A stretch of DNA of 64,000 nt from Pseudoxanthomonas gei (GTDB lineage Bacteria; Pseudomonadota; Gammaproteobacteria; Xanthomonadales; Xanthomonadaceae): NCBI RefSeq assembly GCF_010119615.1, contig NZ_QOVG01000001.1:1-64000 (forward strand), in the 5' to 3' direction. The notes under the pieces are model-generated. The model saw nothing but the letters and a program-made list of their open reading frames with translations. It was not told where the DNA came from and did not search any database. A program made the position numbers and the translations under genes. Positions 29,047 to 38,315 of this stretch are shown here, in pieces (the first letter of the stretch is position 1; the number at the start of each line of letters is the position of its first letter).

Positions 29047-30102
29047 ATGGACAGACCAATCGACTACGCCCGCTACGACCGCATCCGCCCCATCCTTTGG
29101 ACCGGCGACACCCTGGACCTGCTGGACCAGCGCAAGCTGCCATTCCAGGTCGAGCACCTGAGTTCCTCCACCAGTGACGAGGTCGCCGCGGCGATCCACG
29201 CGCTGGCCGTGCGTGGCGCGCCGGCCATCGGCATCGCCGCCGCCTGGGGTGTGGTGCTCGCAGGACGTGAAGTGGAAGCGGCAGACGGTGCCGAAGCCGC
29301 TTTGAAGATGGAGCCGGCCCTGCAGCGGCTGAATGCGGCGCGCCCCACCGCAGTGAACCTGGCATGGGCCCTGGCGCGCATGCGTCGGGTCCTGCAGGTC
29401 GCGGGCGCCGACTGGCGGCTGGTGCTGGAGCGCGAGGCGCAGGCCATCGCCGACGAAGACCTGGCCGCCAATCGCCACATGGGCGCGCTGGGTGCCGGAC
29501 TGATCGAGGCGGGCAGCGGCGTGCTGACCCATTGCAATACCGGTTCGCTGGCCACTGCCGGCTTCGGTACCGCGCTGGGGGTGATCCGCGCAGGTGTGGC
29601 GCAGCATCGCATCGGCAAGGTCTTTGCCGACGAGACCCGCCCCTGGCAGCAAGGCGCACGCCTGACGGTCTGGGAACTCCAGCAGGATGGGATCGACGCC
29701 ACCCTGATCGCCGATTCCGCCGCCGCGCACCTGATGAAGACCGGGGCCGTGCAGTGGGTGGTGGTGGGTGCCGACCGCATCTGCGCCAATGGCGACACCG
29801 CCAACAAGATCGGGACCTACCAGCTGGCCATTGCCGCGCGCCATCATGGGGTGAAATTCATGGTCGTTGCTCCGTCCTCCACGGTGGATATGGAAACGGC
29901 CAACGGCGAACTGATCGAGATCGAGGAGCGCGACGCCAGCGAAATGCTGGGTATCGGCGGCGTGCGCATCGTGGCTGAAGGCATACACGCCTGGAATCCG
30001 GTGTTCGACGTCACTCCTGGCGACCTGATCGACGCCATCGTCACCGAGAAGGGCGTGATCGAGCAGCCGACCCTCGATAAAATGCGTGCCGCCTTCGGCT
30101 GA
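29047..30102 (+). CDS. mtnA: Methylthioribose-1-phosphate isomerase
   Basis: A 351-aa eIF2B-like isomerase of the methionine salvage pathway (methylthioribose-1-P to methylthioribulose-1-P). [31 protein letters not shown] with the catalytic Cys, [13 protein letters not shown] and [19 protein letters not shown] with the catalytic Asp are all present, and length is normal. It is followed by a palindromic repeat and the gyrA leader; no other salvage gene is in view. Confidence 0.95.
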   Translation: MDRPIDYARYDRIRPILWTGDTLDLLDQRKLPFQVEHLSSSTSDEVAAAIHALAVRGAPAIGIAAAWGVVLAGREVEAADGAEAALKMEPALQRLNAARPTAVNLAWALARMRRVLQVAGADWRLVLEREAQAIADEDLAANRHMGALGAGLIEAGSGVLTHCNTGSLATAGFGTALGVIRAGVAQHRIGKVFADETRPWQQGARLTVWELQQDGIDATLIADSAAAHLMKTGAVQWVVVGADRICANGDTANKIGTYQLAIAARHHGVKFMVVAPSSTVDMETANGELIEIEERDASEMLGIGGVRIVAEGIHAWNPVFDVTPGDLIDAIVTEKGVIEQPTLDKMRAAFG

Positions 30103-30127
30103 AGGGTGACTGCGCCGGCCTGGCGTC

Positions 30128-30224
30128 TGTAGGAGCGACGCGAGTCGCGAAGCCGGTAAATCATGGGCCCGGACCCTGGTGCCAATCAGGCGCTACCTGC
30201 CTCGCGACTCGCGTCGCTCCTACA
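30128..30224. repeat. Palindromic intergenic repeat, third copy
   Basis: Left arm 30128-30153 (TGTAGGAGCGACGCGAGTCG and CGAAGC) and right arm 30202-30224 (TCGCGACTCGCGTCGCTCCT then ACA) flank about 48 nt. It lies just after mtnA and could act as a transcript end or RNA-stabilising hairpin. Confidence 0.88.
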
Positions 30225-30605
30225 GCCGGTTGCCCCGATCGCCAGCCCGGCGCAGGCCGGAAGCCGCCTCATGGGGGAAGGTGCGTGGAGCGGGCAGGGG
30301 CCGACGCATCGGGCCATCGCAGGAGTCCTTGCACTGGCTTTGCTGGTAGGGCGATGAAATCGGTGGGCCACGCAGTGGCCGCGTGACCGGTACGGTCACC
30401 ACGAAGAAAAGCGGGGATCAAGGCCGGCATTTCGACGCCAGCTCTGAGCCCCTAAGTGCTTGTTTTTCCGACCTTCCAGCCCTGCGTTGAAGCCCCTATC
30501 CGTGGTACACTTCCGCAGTTGAAAATCCCCTCGATTTCCGGCTCGCCGAACCCGCTTCGGCAGCATGGTTATTGACCGAAGAAATCACCAGCAGACGGAA
30601 CCCGA
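30225..30605 (+). promoter_or_regulatory. gyrA leader and candidate promoter
   Basis: The mtnA-gyrA gap totals 503 nt. After the palindromic repeat there is no convincing gene. A TACACT (-10 like) at 30506-30511, about 95 nt before gyrA, is the best promoter candidate, but no good -35 lies 16-18 nt upstream. The remainder shows nothing recognisable. Confidence 0.3.
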
Positions 30606-33200
30606 ATGGCAGATCTCGCCAAGGAAATCATCCCGGTCAATCTCGAAGACGAGATGCGCAAGAGCTACCTGGATTACGCCATGAGCGTAATCGTGGGGCG
30701 CGCGCTTCCCGACGTCCGCGATGGCCTGAAACCCGTCCACCGCCGCGTGCTGTTCGCCATGAACGAGCTCGGCGCGCACAGCAACAAGGCCCACTTCAAA
30801 TCGGCCCGTATCGTCGGTGACGTGATCGGTAAATACCATCCGCACGGCGACCAATCGGTCTACGACACCCTTGTGCGCATGGCCCAGCCATTCTCGCTTC
30901 GCTATCTGCTGGTGGACGGGCAGGGCAACTTCGGTTCGGTCGACGGCGACTCCGCCGCCGCGATGCGTTACACCGAGGCGCGCATGGCGCGCCTGACCGA
31001 CCAGCTGATGGCGGACATCGACAAGGAAACGGTCGATTTCCAGCTCAACTACGACGAGAAGGAATACGAACCGACGGTCATGCCGACCCGGTTCCCGAAC
31101 CTGCTGGTCAACGGCTCGGCCGGCATCGCCGTCGGCATGGCCACCAATATCCCGCCGCACAACCTTACCGAAGTCATAGACGGCCTGATCGCGCTGATCA
31201 ACGATCCGGAGATCGACGTCGACGGCCTGATGCAGTACATCCCCGGTCCCGATTTCCCCACCGCCGGCATCATCAACGGCACCAGTGGCATCGTCGCCGG
31301 TTACCGCACCGGCCGCGGCCGGGTGCGGATGCGCGCCCGCGCCACCATCGAGGTCAACGACGACACCGGCCGCGAGTCGATCATCGTCACCGAGATCCCC
31401 TACCAGGTGAACAAGGCGCGGCTGATCGAGAAGATCGCCGAGCTGGTCAAGGAAAAGAAGCTGGAAGGCCTGAGCGAGCTGCGCGACGAGTCCGACAAGG
31501 ACGGCATGCGCATCTACATGGAGGTCAAGCGCGGCGATTCGGCCGACGTGGTGCTCAACAACCTGTACCAGCAGACCCAGATGGAGTCGGTGTTCGGCAT
31601 CAACATGGTGGCGCTGGTCGACGGCCGCCCGCAGACGCTGAACCTGAAGCAGATGCTGGAGGCGTTCATCCGCCACCGCCGCGAAGTGGTCACCCGCCGC
31701 ACCATCTTCGAACTGCGCAAGGCCCGCAACCGCGCCCACATCCTCGAAGGCCTGACCGTCGCGCTGGCCAACATCGACGAGATGATCGAGCTGATCAAGA
31801 CCTCGGCGAACCCGGCCGAAGCGCGCGAGCGCATGCTGGCCAAGACCTGGGAACCGGGCCTGGTAGGCGCCTTGCTGGCAGCCAGCGGCGCGGACACCTC
31901 GCGGCCCGAAGACCTGCCGGCCGGCGTCGGTTTCCTCGACGGCGTCTACCAGTTGACCGAGGTGCAGGCCACCCAGATCCTGGAAATGCGCCTGCATCGC
32001 CTTACCGGCCTTGAGCAGGAAAAGCTGACCGAGGAATACAAGGAGCTGCTGGCCGTAATCGAAGGCCTGATCCGCATCCTTGAAAATCCCGACGTGCTGC
32101 TGGACGTGATCCGCACCGAACTGCTGAACATCCGCGAGGAGTTCGGCGACGCGCGCCGCAGCGAAATCCGCCACAGCGAGGAAGACCTGGACATCCTCGA
32201 CCTGATCGCCCCGGAAGACGTGGTGGTCACCCTGTCGCATGCCGGCTATGCGAAGCGCCAGCCGGCCAGCGCCTACCGGGCGCAGCGTCGTGGCGGCCGT
32301 GGCCGCAGCGCGGCGGCGACCAAGGAAGAGGATTTCATCGATCAGCTGTGGCTGGTCAACACCCACGACACCCTGCTGACCTTCACCAGCAGCGGCCGGG
32401 TGTTCTGGCTCTCCGTCTACCAGTTGCCCGAAGCCGGTTCCAACGCGCGTGGACGCCCCATCATCAACTGGATTCCGCTGGAAGCCGGCGAGCGCGTGCA
32501 GGCGGTGTTGCCGGTGCGCGAATACGCCGAAGACCAGTACGTGCTGTTCGCCACCCAGGACGGCACGGTCAAGAAGACCCCGCTCACCGAGTTCGCCTAC
32601 CGCCTCTCGCGCGGCAAGATCGCCATCAACCTGGACGAAGGCGACGCGCTGGTCGGCGTGGCCCTGACCGATGGCAGCCGCGATGTGATGCTGTTCGCTT
32701 CCAACGGCAAGGCCGTGCGTTTCGCCGAGAGTTCCATCCGCAGCACCGGCCGCAACACCACCGGCGTACGCGGCATCCGCCTGGCCAAGGGCGAGCAGGT
32801 GCGAAGCCTGATCGTGGTCGAGGGTGACGGCGATATCCTCACCGCCAGCCAGCGCGGCTATGGCAAGCGCACGCCGGTCGAGGATTATCCGCGCAAGGGT
32901 CGCGGCACCCAGGGCGTGATCGCCCTGCAGACCACCGCCCGCAACGGCCAGCTGGTCGGCGCAGTGCAACTGTCGGACCACCATGAGGTGCTGCTGATTT
33001 CCGATGGTGGAACCCTGGTACGTACCCGGGCAGCGGAAATCTCGCAGGTGGGCCGCAATACCCAGGGCGTGACCCTGATCAAGCTGGCCAAGGACGAAAC
33101 CCTGCAGGCGGTCGAACGCCTGGATGCGTCGCTGGACGAGGAAGAAGAAACCTCGCCCGACGCCGCCGTTGTTGCCGAGCCGCCGCCGCCCGAAGCATGA
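30606..33200 (+). CDS. gyrA: DNA gyrase subunit A
   Basis: An 864-aa GyrA, the type II topoisomerase cleavage subunit. The catalytic Tyr122 is in [10 protein letters not shown]. The quinolone-determining loop reads [12 protein letters not shown], so position 83 is Gln and 84 is Ser, unlike E. coli Ser83/Ala84; Asp87 is kept. The GyrA-box region is QRRGGRG near residue 560, within a C-terminal beta-pinwheel; the tail is acidic and Pro-rich. It supports negative supercoiling with GyrB, which is not in the window. Confidence 0.98.
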   Translation: MADLAKEIIPVNLEDEMRKSYLDYAMSVIVGRALPDVRDGLKPVHRRVLFAMNELGAHSNKAHFKSARIVGDVIGKYHPHGDQSVYDTLVRMAQPFSLRYLLVDGQGNFGSVDGDSAAAMRYTEARMARLTDQLMADIDKETVDFQLNYDEKEYEPTVMPTRFPNLLVNGSAGIAVGMATNIPPHNLTEVIDGLIALINDPEIDVDGLMQYIPGPDFPTAGIINGTSGIVAGYRTGRGRVRMRARATIEVNDDTGRESIIVTEIPYQVNKARLIEKIAELVKEKKLEGLSELRDESDKDGMRIYMEVKRGDSADVVLNNLYQQTQMESVFGINMVALVDGRPQTLNLKQMLEAFIRHRREVVTRRTIFELRKARNRAHILEGLTVALANIDEMIELIKTSANPAEARERMLAKTWEPGLVGALLAASGADTSRPEDLPAGVGFLDGVYQLTEVQATQILEMRLHRLTGLEQEKLTEEYKELLAVIEGLIRILENPDVLLDVIRTELLNIREEFGDARRSEIRHSEEDLDILDLIAPEDVVVTLSHAGYAKRQPASAYRAQRRGGRGRSAAATKEEDFIDQLWLVNTHDTLLTFTSSGRVFWLSVYQLPEAGSNARGRPIINWIPLEAGERVQAVLPVREYAEDQYVLFATQDGTVKKTPLTEFAYRLSRGKIAINLDEGDALVGVALTDGSRDVMLFASNGKAVRFAESSIRSTGRNTTGVRGIRLAKGEQVRSLIVVEGDGDILTASQRGYGKRTPVEDYPRKGRGTQGVIALQTTARNGQLVGAVQLSDHHEVLLISDGGTLVRTRAAEISQVGRNTQGVTLIKLAKDETLQAVERLDASLDEEEETSPDAAVVAEPPPPEA

Positions 33201-33292
33201 GGATCGCGGCGCCCGTCAGCGGGCGACGTTGACCCTTGGCCGACTTTGTTTGCGTTCTATACTGCCAATACATTCTGGGCAGGGAAATGCAA

Positions 33293-36200
33293 ATGGAATT
33301 GGCATCTCGGGGAAATCAGAACGCGCGCAGCCGGCTGGTGCGCGCGTTTTTCGTTGCGGCGATGCTGGTGCTGGCACTGGGTGCCTGCAAGCGCAATGAA
33401 ACCGGCCAGCTCCCCGCACCCAGCGGTGAGCCGATCAAGGCACAGAAGGAAGAGATAAAGGGCTTCGCCCTGTCCAGCGCGTATCCGGACCAGCACGACG
33501 GCGACCTTTCCATCGCGCTTGAATTCAGCCGCCCGCTGGTGGGCTCGCAGGACTTCGACGCGCTGTTGGCGGTGACCGACGACAAGGGCGCCACGGTCAA
33601 GGGCAGCTGGGTGCTGGATGACAAGGGCCTGGTCCTGCGCTTCCCGTTCGTCGAGGCCGCCAAGGATTACGAGGTGCTGGTTCGAGCCGACCTGCTGGCG
33701 GCCGATGGCAGCCGCCTGGGCAAGGAGCTGAAGCAGAAGGTCCATACCGGGCAGCTCGACCCTGCCGTCGGCTTTGCCTCGCAGGGCAGCGTGTTGCCGG
33801 CGCGGGAAAGCCGCGGCCTGCCGGTGGTGTCGATCAATGTGAAAGAGGTGGACGTCGAGTTCCTGCGGGTCACCGAAAAGAACCTGCCCAAGTTCTTCTC
33901 CGAGTACCAGCGCGGCGGGCGTCGCGGCAGCTGGGACCTGGACAGCGAATACGATGACCACACACCCATCGGCGAACTGGCCGAGCCGGTCTACGTCAAC
34001 CGCTTCCTGCTGGGCGGCAAGCCCAACGAGCGCATGCTCACCTACCTGCCGATCCAGGGCGTAAAGGAGCTGCAGGAACCCGGCCTGTACTTCGCGGTGA
34101 TGAAGCGCACCGGAAAGTTCTCCGGCGATTTCGAAACCGCGTTCTTCACCATCAGCGACCTGGGCCTGCATGCGCGTGCCTACAAGGACAAGCTGTTTGT
34201 GCACACGGCCTCGCTCAACAGCGGCGCCGCGGTCGGCGGGGTGGAGTTGAAGGTGCTGGACCCTCAGGGCGAGACCTTCCTGAAGGGTGAAACCGACAGC
34301 AACGGCAACGTGCTGCTGAACTACAAGCTGGAAGCCGGCCACGTGCTGGTCGCCCGGCGCGGCAAGGACGTGTCCATGCTGCCGTTCAACCAGCCGGCAC
34401 TGGACCTGTCCGAGTTCTCCGTCGCCGGACGGCAGGCGGCCTGGTTCGACGTATTCGCCTGGTCGGGCCGCGACCTGTATCGCCCAGGCGAGACCGTGCG
34501 CATCAACGCGCTGCTGCGCGACAACGACGGCAAGCCCGTCGTCGCGGCTGGAAAAGTCGGCCAGCCGATCTTCCTGCGCCTTAAGCAGCCGGACGGCAAG
34601 ACCTTCCGCGAAACGCGCCTGCAGCCGGGCGCCCAGGGTTATTTCAGTTTCGAGCAGGTCATCCCGCTGGAAGCGCCGACCGGACGCTGGCAGGTGGAGT
34701 TCCGCACCGATCCGGACAGCAAGGAAGCCGTGCAGGGCATGACCCTGCGCATCGAGGAATTCCTGCCCGAGCGCATGAAGCTGGACCTGCAAACCAGCCA
34801 GGCGGTGCTGAAGCCCGGCGAGCCGTTCAAGCTCACCGCGAAGGCGGCTTACCTGTATGGCGCTCCCGCGGACGGCAACCGCTTCACCGCCAAGCTCGCG
34901 GTCGCGGTGGAGCAGCATCCGCTGGAACAGCTGCCCGGGTATTTCTTTGGCGACCCCACGCTGAGCCTGCCCAAGGAAGCCAAGGACATCATCGATGCCA
35001 GCTTCGGCGCCGATGGCGTCTATGCGGAAGAGATCGCCTTGCCTGCGGAGGTCAAGCCCACCAGCACCATCGCGGCGATCGTGACCGGCAGCGTGTATGA
35101 GACGGGCGGTCGCACGGTCAATCGCTCGCTCAAGCGCGTGCTGTGGCCCGCCAGCGCGCTGGTCGGCGTGCGCCCGCTGTTCGACGACAAGGACGGCGCA
35201 GACGCCAACAGCAACGCGCGCTTCGAAATCGTGCGCGTCGATGCCGCGGGCAAGGCCCAGCCAGCCAAGGGGCTGAAGGTCACCCTGGTCCGCGAGCACC
35301 GCGACTACCACTGGAACTACGACGACGATGACGGTTGGGATTACGACTTCACCCAGCGTTTCGAAAATCTGGAAGTGAAGACGGTCGACGTGGGCGCCAC
35401 GGCGGCGAAAATCGATTACCCGGTGGAGTGGGGCGGCTATCGGCTGGAGGTGTTCGATCCGGCCACTGGCCTGACCACGCGCTATCCCTTCAACGCCGGC
35501 TGGGGCTGGGACGACCAGAACCAGGGCCTGGATGCGCGCCCCGACAAGGTCAAGATCGCCCTCGACAAGACCGGCTACAAGGCCGGCGACACCATGAAGG
35601 TCACGGTGACCCCGCCACACGCCGGCCCGGGCCTGCTGATGGTGGAGAGCGACCGCATGCTGTATGTGCAGGCCATCGATGCCAAGCCGGGCAGCACGTT
35701 CCAGATCCCGGTGACCAAGGACTGGGAGCGCCACGATGTGTACGTGACCGCGCTGGTGTTCCGGGGCGGTTCGGTCTCCAGCAAGATAACCCCGGCGCGC
35801 GCCGTGGGCGTGGCCCACGTGCCGATGGATCGCCGGGCCCGTCGGGTTGCGGTTGGGCTGGTCGCGCCCAGGCAGATGCGACCCGAGCAGGACATGCCGG
35901 TCACCGTCAGCGTGCCCGAGCTTGCCGGCAAGACTGCGTTCGTGACCGTGTCGGCAGTGGACGTGGGAATACTCAACATCACCCGCTTCCCGGTGCCCGA
36001 TGCCAACGCGCAGTTCTTCGCCCAGCGCCGCCTGGGCGTGGATGCCTATGACATCTATGGCCGGGTGATCGAGAGCTTCGAAGGCAGTACGGCCAAGATC
36101 CGCTTCGGTGGCGACATGGCGTTGGCGGCCCTGCCGCAGGCCAAGCGCCCGACTTCGCGGGTGCAGACCGTGGACCTGTTCGCAGGACCGGTGCAGCTCG

Positions 36201-38233
36201 ACGCCAGGGGCAATGCGCGCATCAGGCTGAAGGTGCCTGATTTCAACGGCACGCTGCGGGTTTCGGCACTGGTGTATTCAGAGGAGCGCTATGGCAACGC
36301 CGACCGCGAAACCGTGGTGCGTGCACCGATCGTGGCCGAAGCCAGCCTGCCGCGGGTGCTGGCGCCGGGCGACAGGAGCACCGTGACCCTGGACGTGCAG
36401 AACTTCACCGGCACGGCGGGCGATTTCAAGGTCCAGGTCGATGGCATCGGGCCGCTGGATATCGCGCAGGCTTCGCGAAGTGCAAGACTCGGGAAAGATG
36501 CCAAGACAACGCTCAGCTTTCCCATCACCGCGCGCGAGGGCTATACGACGGCGCAGGTGCGAGTGCGCGTGGACGGCGGAGGTTTCAAGGTCGACCGCAA
36601 GTACGACCTGCCGGTGCGCGCCGGCTGGCCTTCGGTATTGCGTTCGCAGACACGGGTGCTCGATACGCTGTCTGCAATCGAACTGGGCAGCGGTTTCGCC
36701 GAGGGCCTGATGACTGGTTCGGTCACCGCACGCATGATGGTCAGCGCCTTGCCGCCGATTCCGTTCGGCAGCGCGCTGCAGGGTGCGCTCGAGTATCCGT
36801 ATGGCTGCGCCGAACAGACCACCAGCAAGGGCTATGCCGCGCTGGAACTGGATGACGCCACCGCCAGGATGCTGGGTGTAAAGGGACTGGACCCGAAGAA
36901 GCGCCGCGAACGCATGGAAGGGGCGTTCGGGCGGCTGGCCTCGATGCAGGTTTCCAGCGGCCACTTCTCCATGTGGGGCGACGATGACTACGTCAATCCG
37001 GGCCTGACCCCGTACATCGTCGAGTTCCTGCTGGATGCGAAGGAGGGCGGTTTCGCCGTCCCCGATGCGGTGCTGCAGAAGGCCTTGAACCGCCTCAGCG
37101 AAGACCTGTTGGCCGGCGGCGCGCAGTTCTACGGTTACGACTCGCGCGAGCACCTCAGGTTCGCCAGCCAGGCGTACTCGGGCTATGTGCTGGCGCGCGT
37201 CAACCGGGCTCCGCTGGGAACCCTGCGTGCGTTGTACGACAACGAACGCGCCAGGAGCCTGACCGGTTTGCCGCTGGTGCACCTGGGCATCGCGTTGAAA
37301 CTGCAGGGCGATGGGAAGCGGGGGGCCAAGGCCATTGCCGATGGTTTCGCCAAGGCCGGCGATCGCCCGGGCTACCTGGGTGACTACGGTAGCCGCGTGC
37401 GTGACGATGCGTTGATGATTGCGCTGGTGCACGAGCGCAAGGTCGCCAGACCGGAATACGACGCGCGCTCGGTGTCGCTGGGGCGCGAGCTGGATGCGCG
37501 CCGCAATAGCGGCTGGCTGTACCTCAGTACCCAGGAGCAGGTGGCGCTTGCGCGCCTGGGCAAGGCCCTGATGGCCGACCAGAAGAAACTGGTGTCGGGC
37601 AGCTACAGCGTGGGTGGCGAAACGGAAGCGATCACGCCGGTGAAGCTGTTCGGTCGCGCCTTCGATTACGCCACCCTGGCCAAGGGCGTGAAGTTCACGC
37701 CCGAAGGCGCACCGCCCCTGTTCGCCAGCCTGGAGATTGCCGGCATTCCCCGCAGCGCGCCGGCCTTCGACAACCGGCAGATCGGCATCGAGCGCAAGTA
37801 CTACACGACCGACGGCAAGGACTGGAAAGGCGGCCCGCTCAAGGAGGGCGAAGCGTTGATCGTCCGCGTCAGCATCACCGCCAACGTGTCGATGCCCGAT
37901 GCCTTGTTCACCGACCTGCTTCCTGCCGGGCTGGAGATCGAGAACTTCAACCTGGGCGACGCCGAGCAATGGGCGGACGTGGTCGTGGACGGCATCAACA
38001 TCACCGACCGTTCCAGTTCGGCCGACGTCAAGCATGAGGAATATCGCGATGACCGCTACGTGGCGGCGCTGAAGCTTGATCGGGGCGATGCGGCCAGGGT
38101 CTTCTATCTGGTGCGCGCGGTTACGCCCGGCACCTACACGGTGCCGCCGCCGCTGGTCGAAGACATGTACCGGCCGGAAATCCGCGGGGTTGGCAAGTCG
38201 ACACCTGCCTCGATCACGGTGGTGCAGCCCTGA
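33293..38233 (+). CDS. Bacterial alpha-2-macroglobulin, thioester type
   Basis: A 1646-aa lipoprotein of the periplasmic protease-trap type (YfhM/ECAM). The lipobox is LALGAC with Cys32; a start at ATG 33287 or upstream TTG is possible, but AGGGA with 7-nt spacing supports ATG 33293. Tandem macroglobulin domains are followed by a bait region, an alpha-2-macroglobulin domain and a thioester motif YGCAEQ with Cys1172 and Gln1175, then the C-terminal receptor-like part. Known members trap attacking proteases by covalent linkage, and work with PbpC, which is the next gene. Confidence 0.95.
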   Translation: MELASRGNQNARSRLVRAFFVAAMLVLALGACKRNETGQLPAPSGEPIKAQKEEIKGFALSSAYPDQHDGDLSIALEFSRPLVGSQDFDALLAVTDDKGATVKGSWVLDDKGLVLRFPFVEAAKDYEVLVRADLLAADGSRLGKELKQKVHTGQLDPAVGFASQGSVLPARESRGLPVVSINVKEVDVEFLRVTEKNLPKFFSEYQRGGRRGSWDLDSEYDDHTPIGELAEPVYVNRFLLGGKPNERMLTYLPIQGVKELQEPGLYFAVMKRTGKFSGDFETAFFTISDLGLHARAYKDKLFVHTASLNSGAAVGGVELKVLDPQGETFLKGETDSNGNVLLNYKLEAGHVLVARRGKDVSMLPFNQPALDLSEFSVAGRQAAWFDVFAWSGRDLYRPGETVRINALLRDNDGKPVVAAGKVGQPIFLRLKQPDGKTFRETRLQPGAQGYFSFEQVIPLEAPTGRWQVEFRTDPDSKEAVQGMTLRIEEFLPERMKLDLQTSQAVLKPGEPFKLTAKAAYLYGAPADGNRFTAKLAVAVEQHPLEQLPGYFFGDPTLSLPKEAKDIIDASFGADGVYAEEIALPAEVKPTSTIAAIVTGSVYETGGRTVNRSLKRVLWPASALVGVRPLFDDKDGADANSNARFEIVRVDAAGKAQPAKGLKVTLVREHRDYHWNYDDDDGWDYDFTQRFENLEVKTVDVGATAAKIDYPVEWGGYRLEVFDPATGLTTRYPFNAGWGWDDQNQGLDARPDKVKIALDKTGYKAGDTMKVTVTPPHAGPGLLMVESDRMLYVQAIDAKPGSTFQIPVTKDWERHDVYVTALVFRGGSVSSKITPARAVGVAHVPMDRRARRVAVGLVAPRQMRPEQDMPVTVSVPELAGKTAFVTVSAVDVGILNITRFPVPDANAQFFAQRRLGVDAYDIYGRVIESFEGSTAKIRFGGDMALAALPQAKRPTSRVQTVDLFAGPVQLDARGNARIRLKVPDFNGTLRVSALVYSEERYGNADRETVVRAPIVAEASLPRVLAPGDRSTVTLDVQNFTGTAGDFKVQVDGIGPLDIAQASRSARLGKDAKTTLSFPITAREGYTTAQVRVRVDGGGFKVDRKYDLPVRAGWPSVLRSQTRVLDTLSAIELGSGFAEGLMTGSVTARMMVSALPPIPFGSALQGALEYPYGCAEQTTSKGYAALELDDATARMLGVKGLDPKKRRERMEGAFGRLASMQVSSGHFSMWGDDDYVNPGLTPYIVEFLLDAKEGGFAVPDAVLQKALNRLSEDLLAGGAQFYGYDSREHLRFASQAYSGYVLARVNRAPLGTLRALYDNERARSLTGLPLVHLGIALKLQGDGKRGAKAIADGFAKAGDRPGYLGDYGSRVRDDALMIALVHERKVARPEYDARSVSLGRELDARRNSGWLYLSTQEQVALARLGKALMADQKKLVSGSYSVGGETEAITPVKLFGRAFDYATLAKGVKFTPEGAPPLFASLEIAGIPRSAPAFDNRQIGIERKYYTTDGKDWKGGPLKEGEALIVRVSITANVSMPDALFTDLLPAGLEIENFNLGDAEQWADVVVDGINITDRSSSADVKHEEYRDDRYVAALKLDRGDAARVFYLVRAVTPGTYTVPPPLVEDMYRPEIRGVGKSTPASITVVQP

Positions 38234-38264
38234 GGAGTTGGCGCCGTGAGGGTTGACCGACGTC

Positions 38265-38284
38265 ATCCCGGCGCAAGCCGGGAT
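38265..38284. repeat. Single REP hairpin before pbpC
   Basis: ATCCCGGC, loop GCAA, GCCGGGAT: a perfect 8-bp stem with a GNRA-like tetraloop. It lies in the alpha-2-macroglobulin-pbpC gap and resembles the REP arms at 9796. Confidence 0.8.
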
Positions 38285-38315
38285 TCCTCCTGATCTGGTT
38301 CCTGGTTGTCATGTG

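Noticed and set aside
30163..30357. 64-codon frame after mtnA
   Set aside because: Runs across the palindromic repeat (SRLASLL), so it is repeat translation, not a gene.
30585..32984. 799-codon antisense frame over gyrA
   Set aside because: GC-driven shadow of an unambiguous gyrA; composition is repetitive and no domain is visible.
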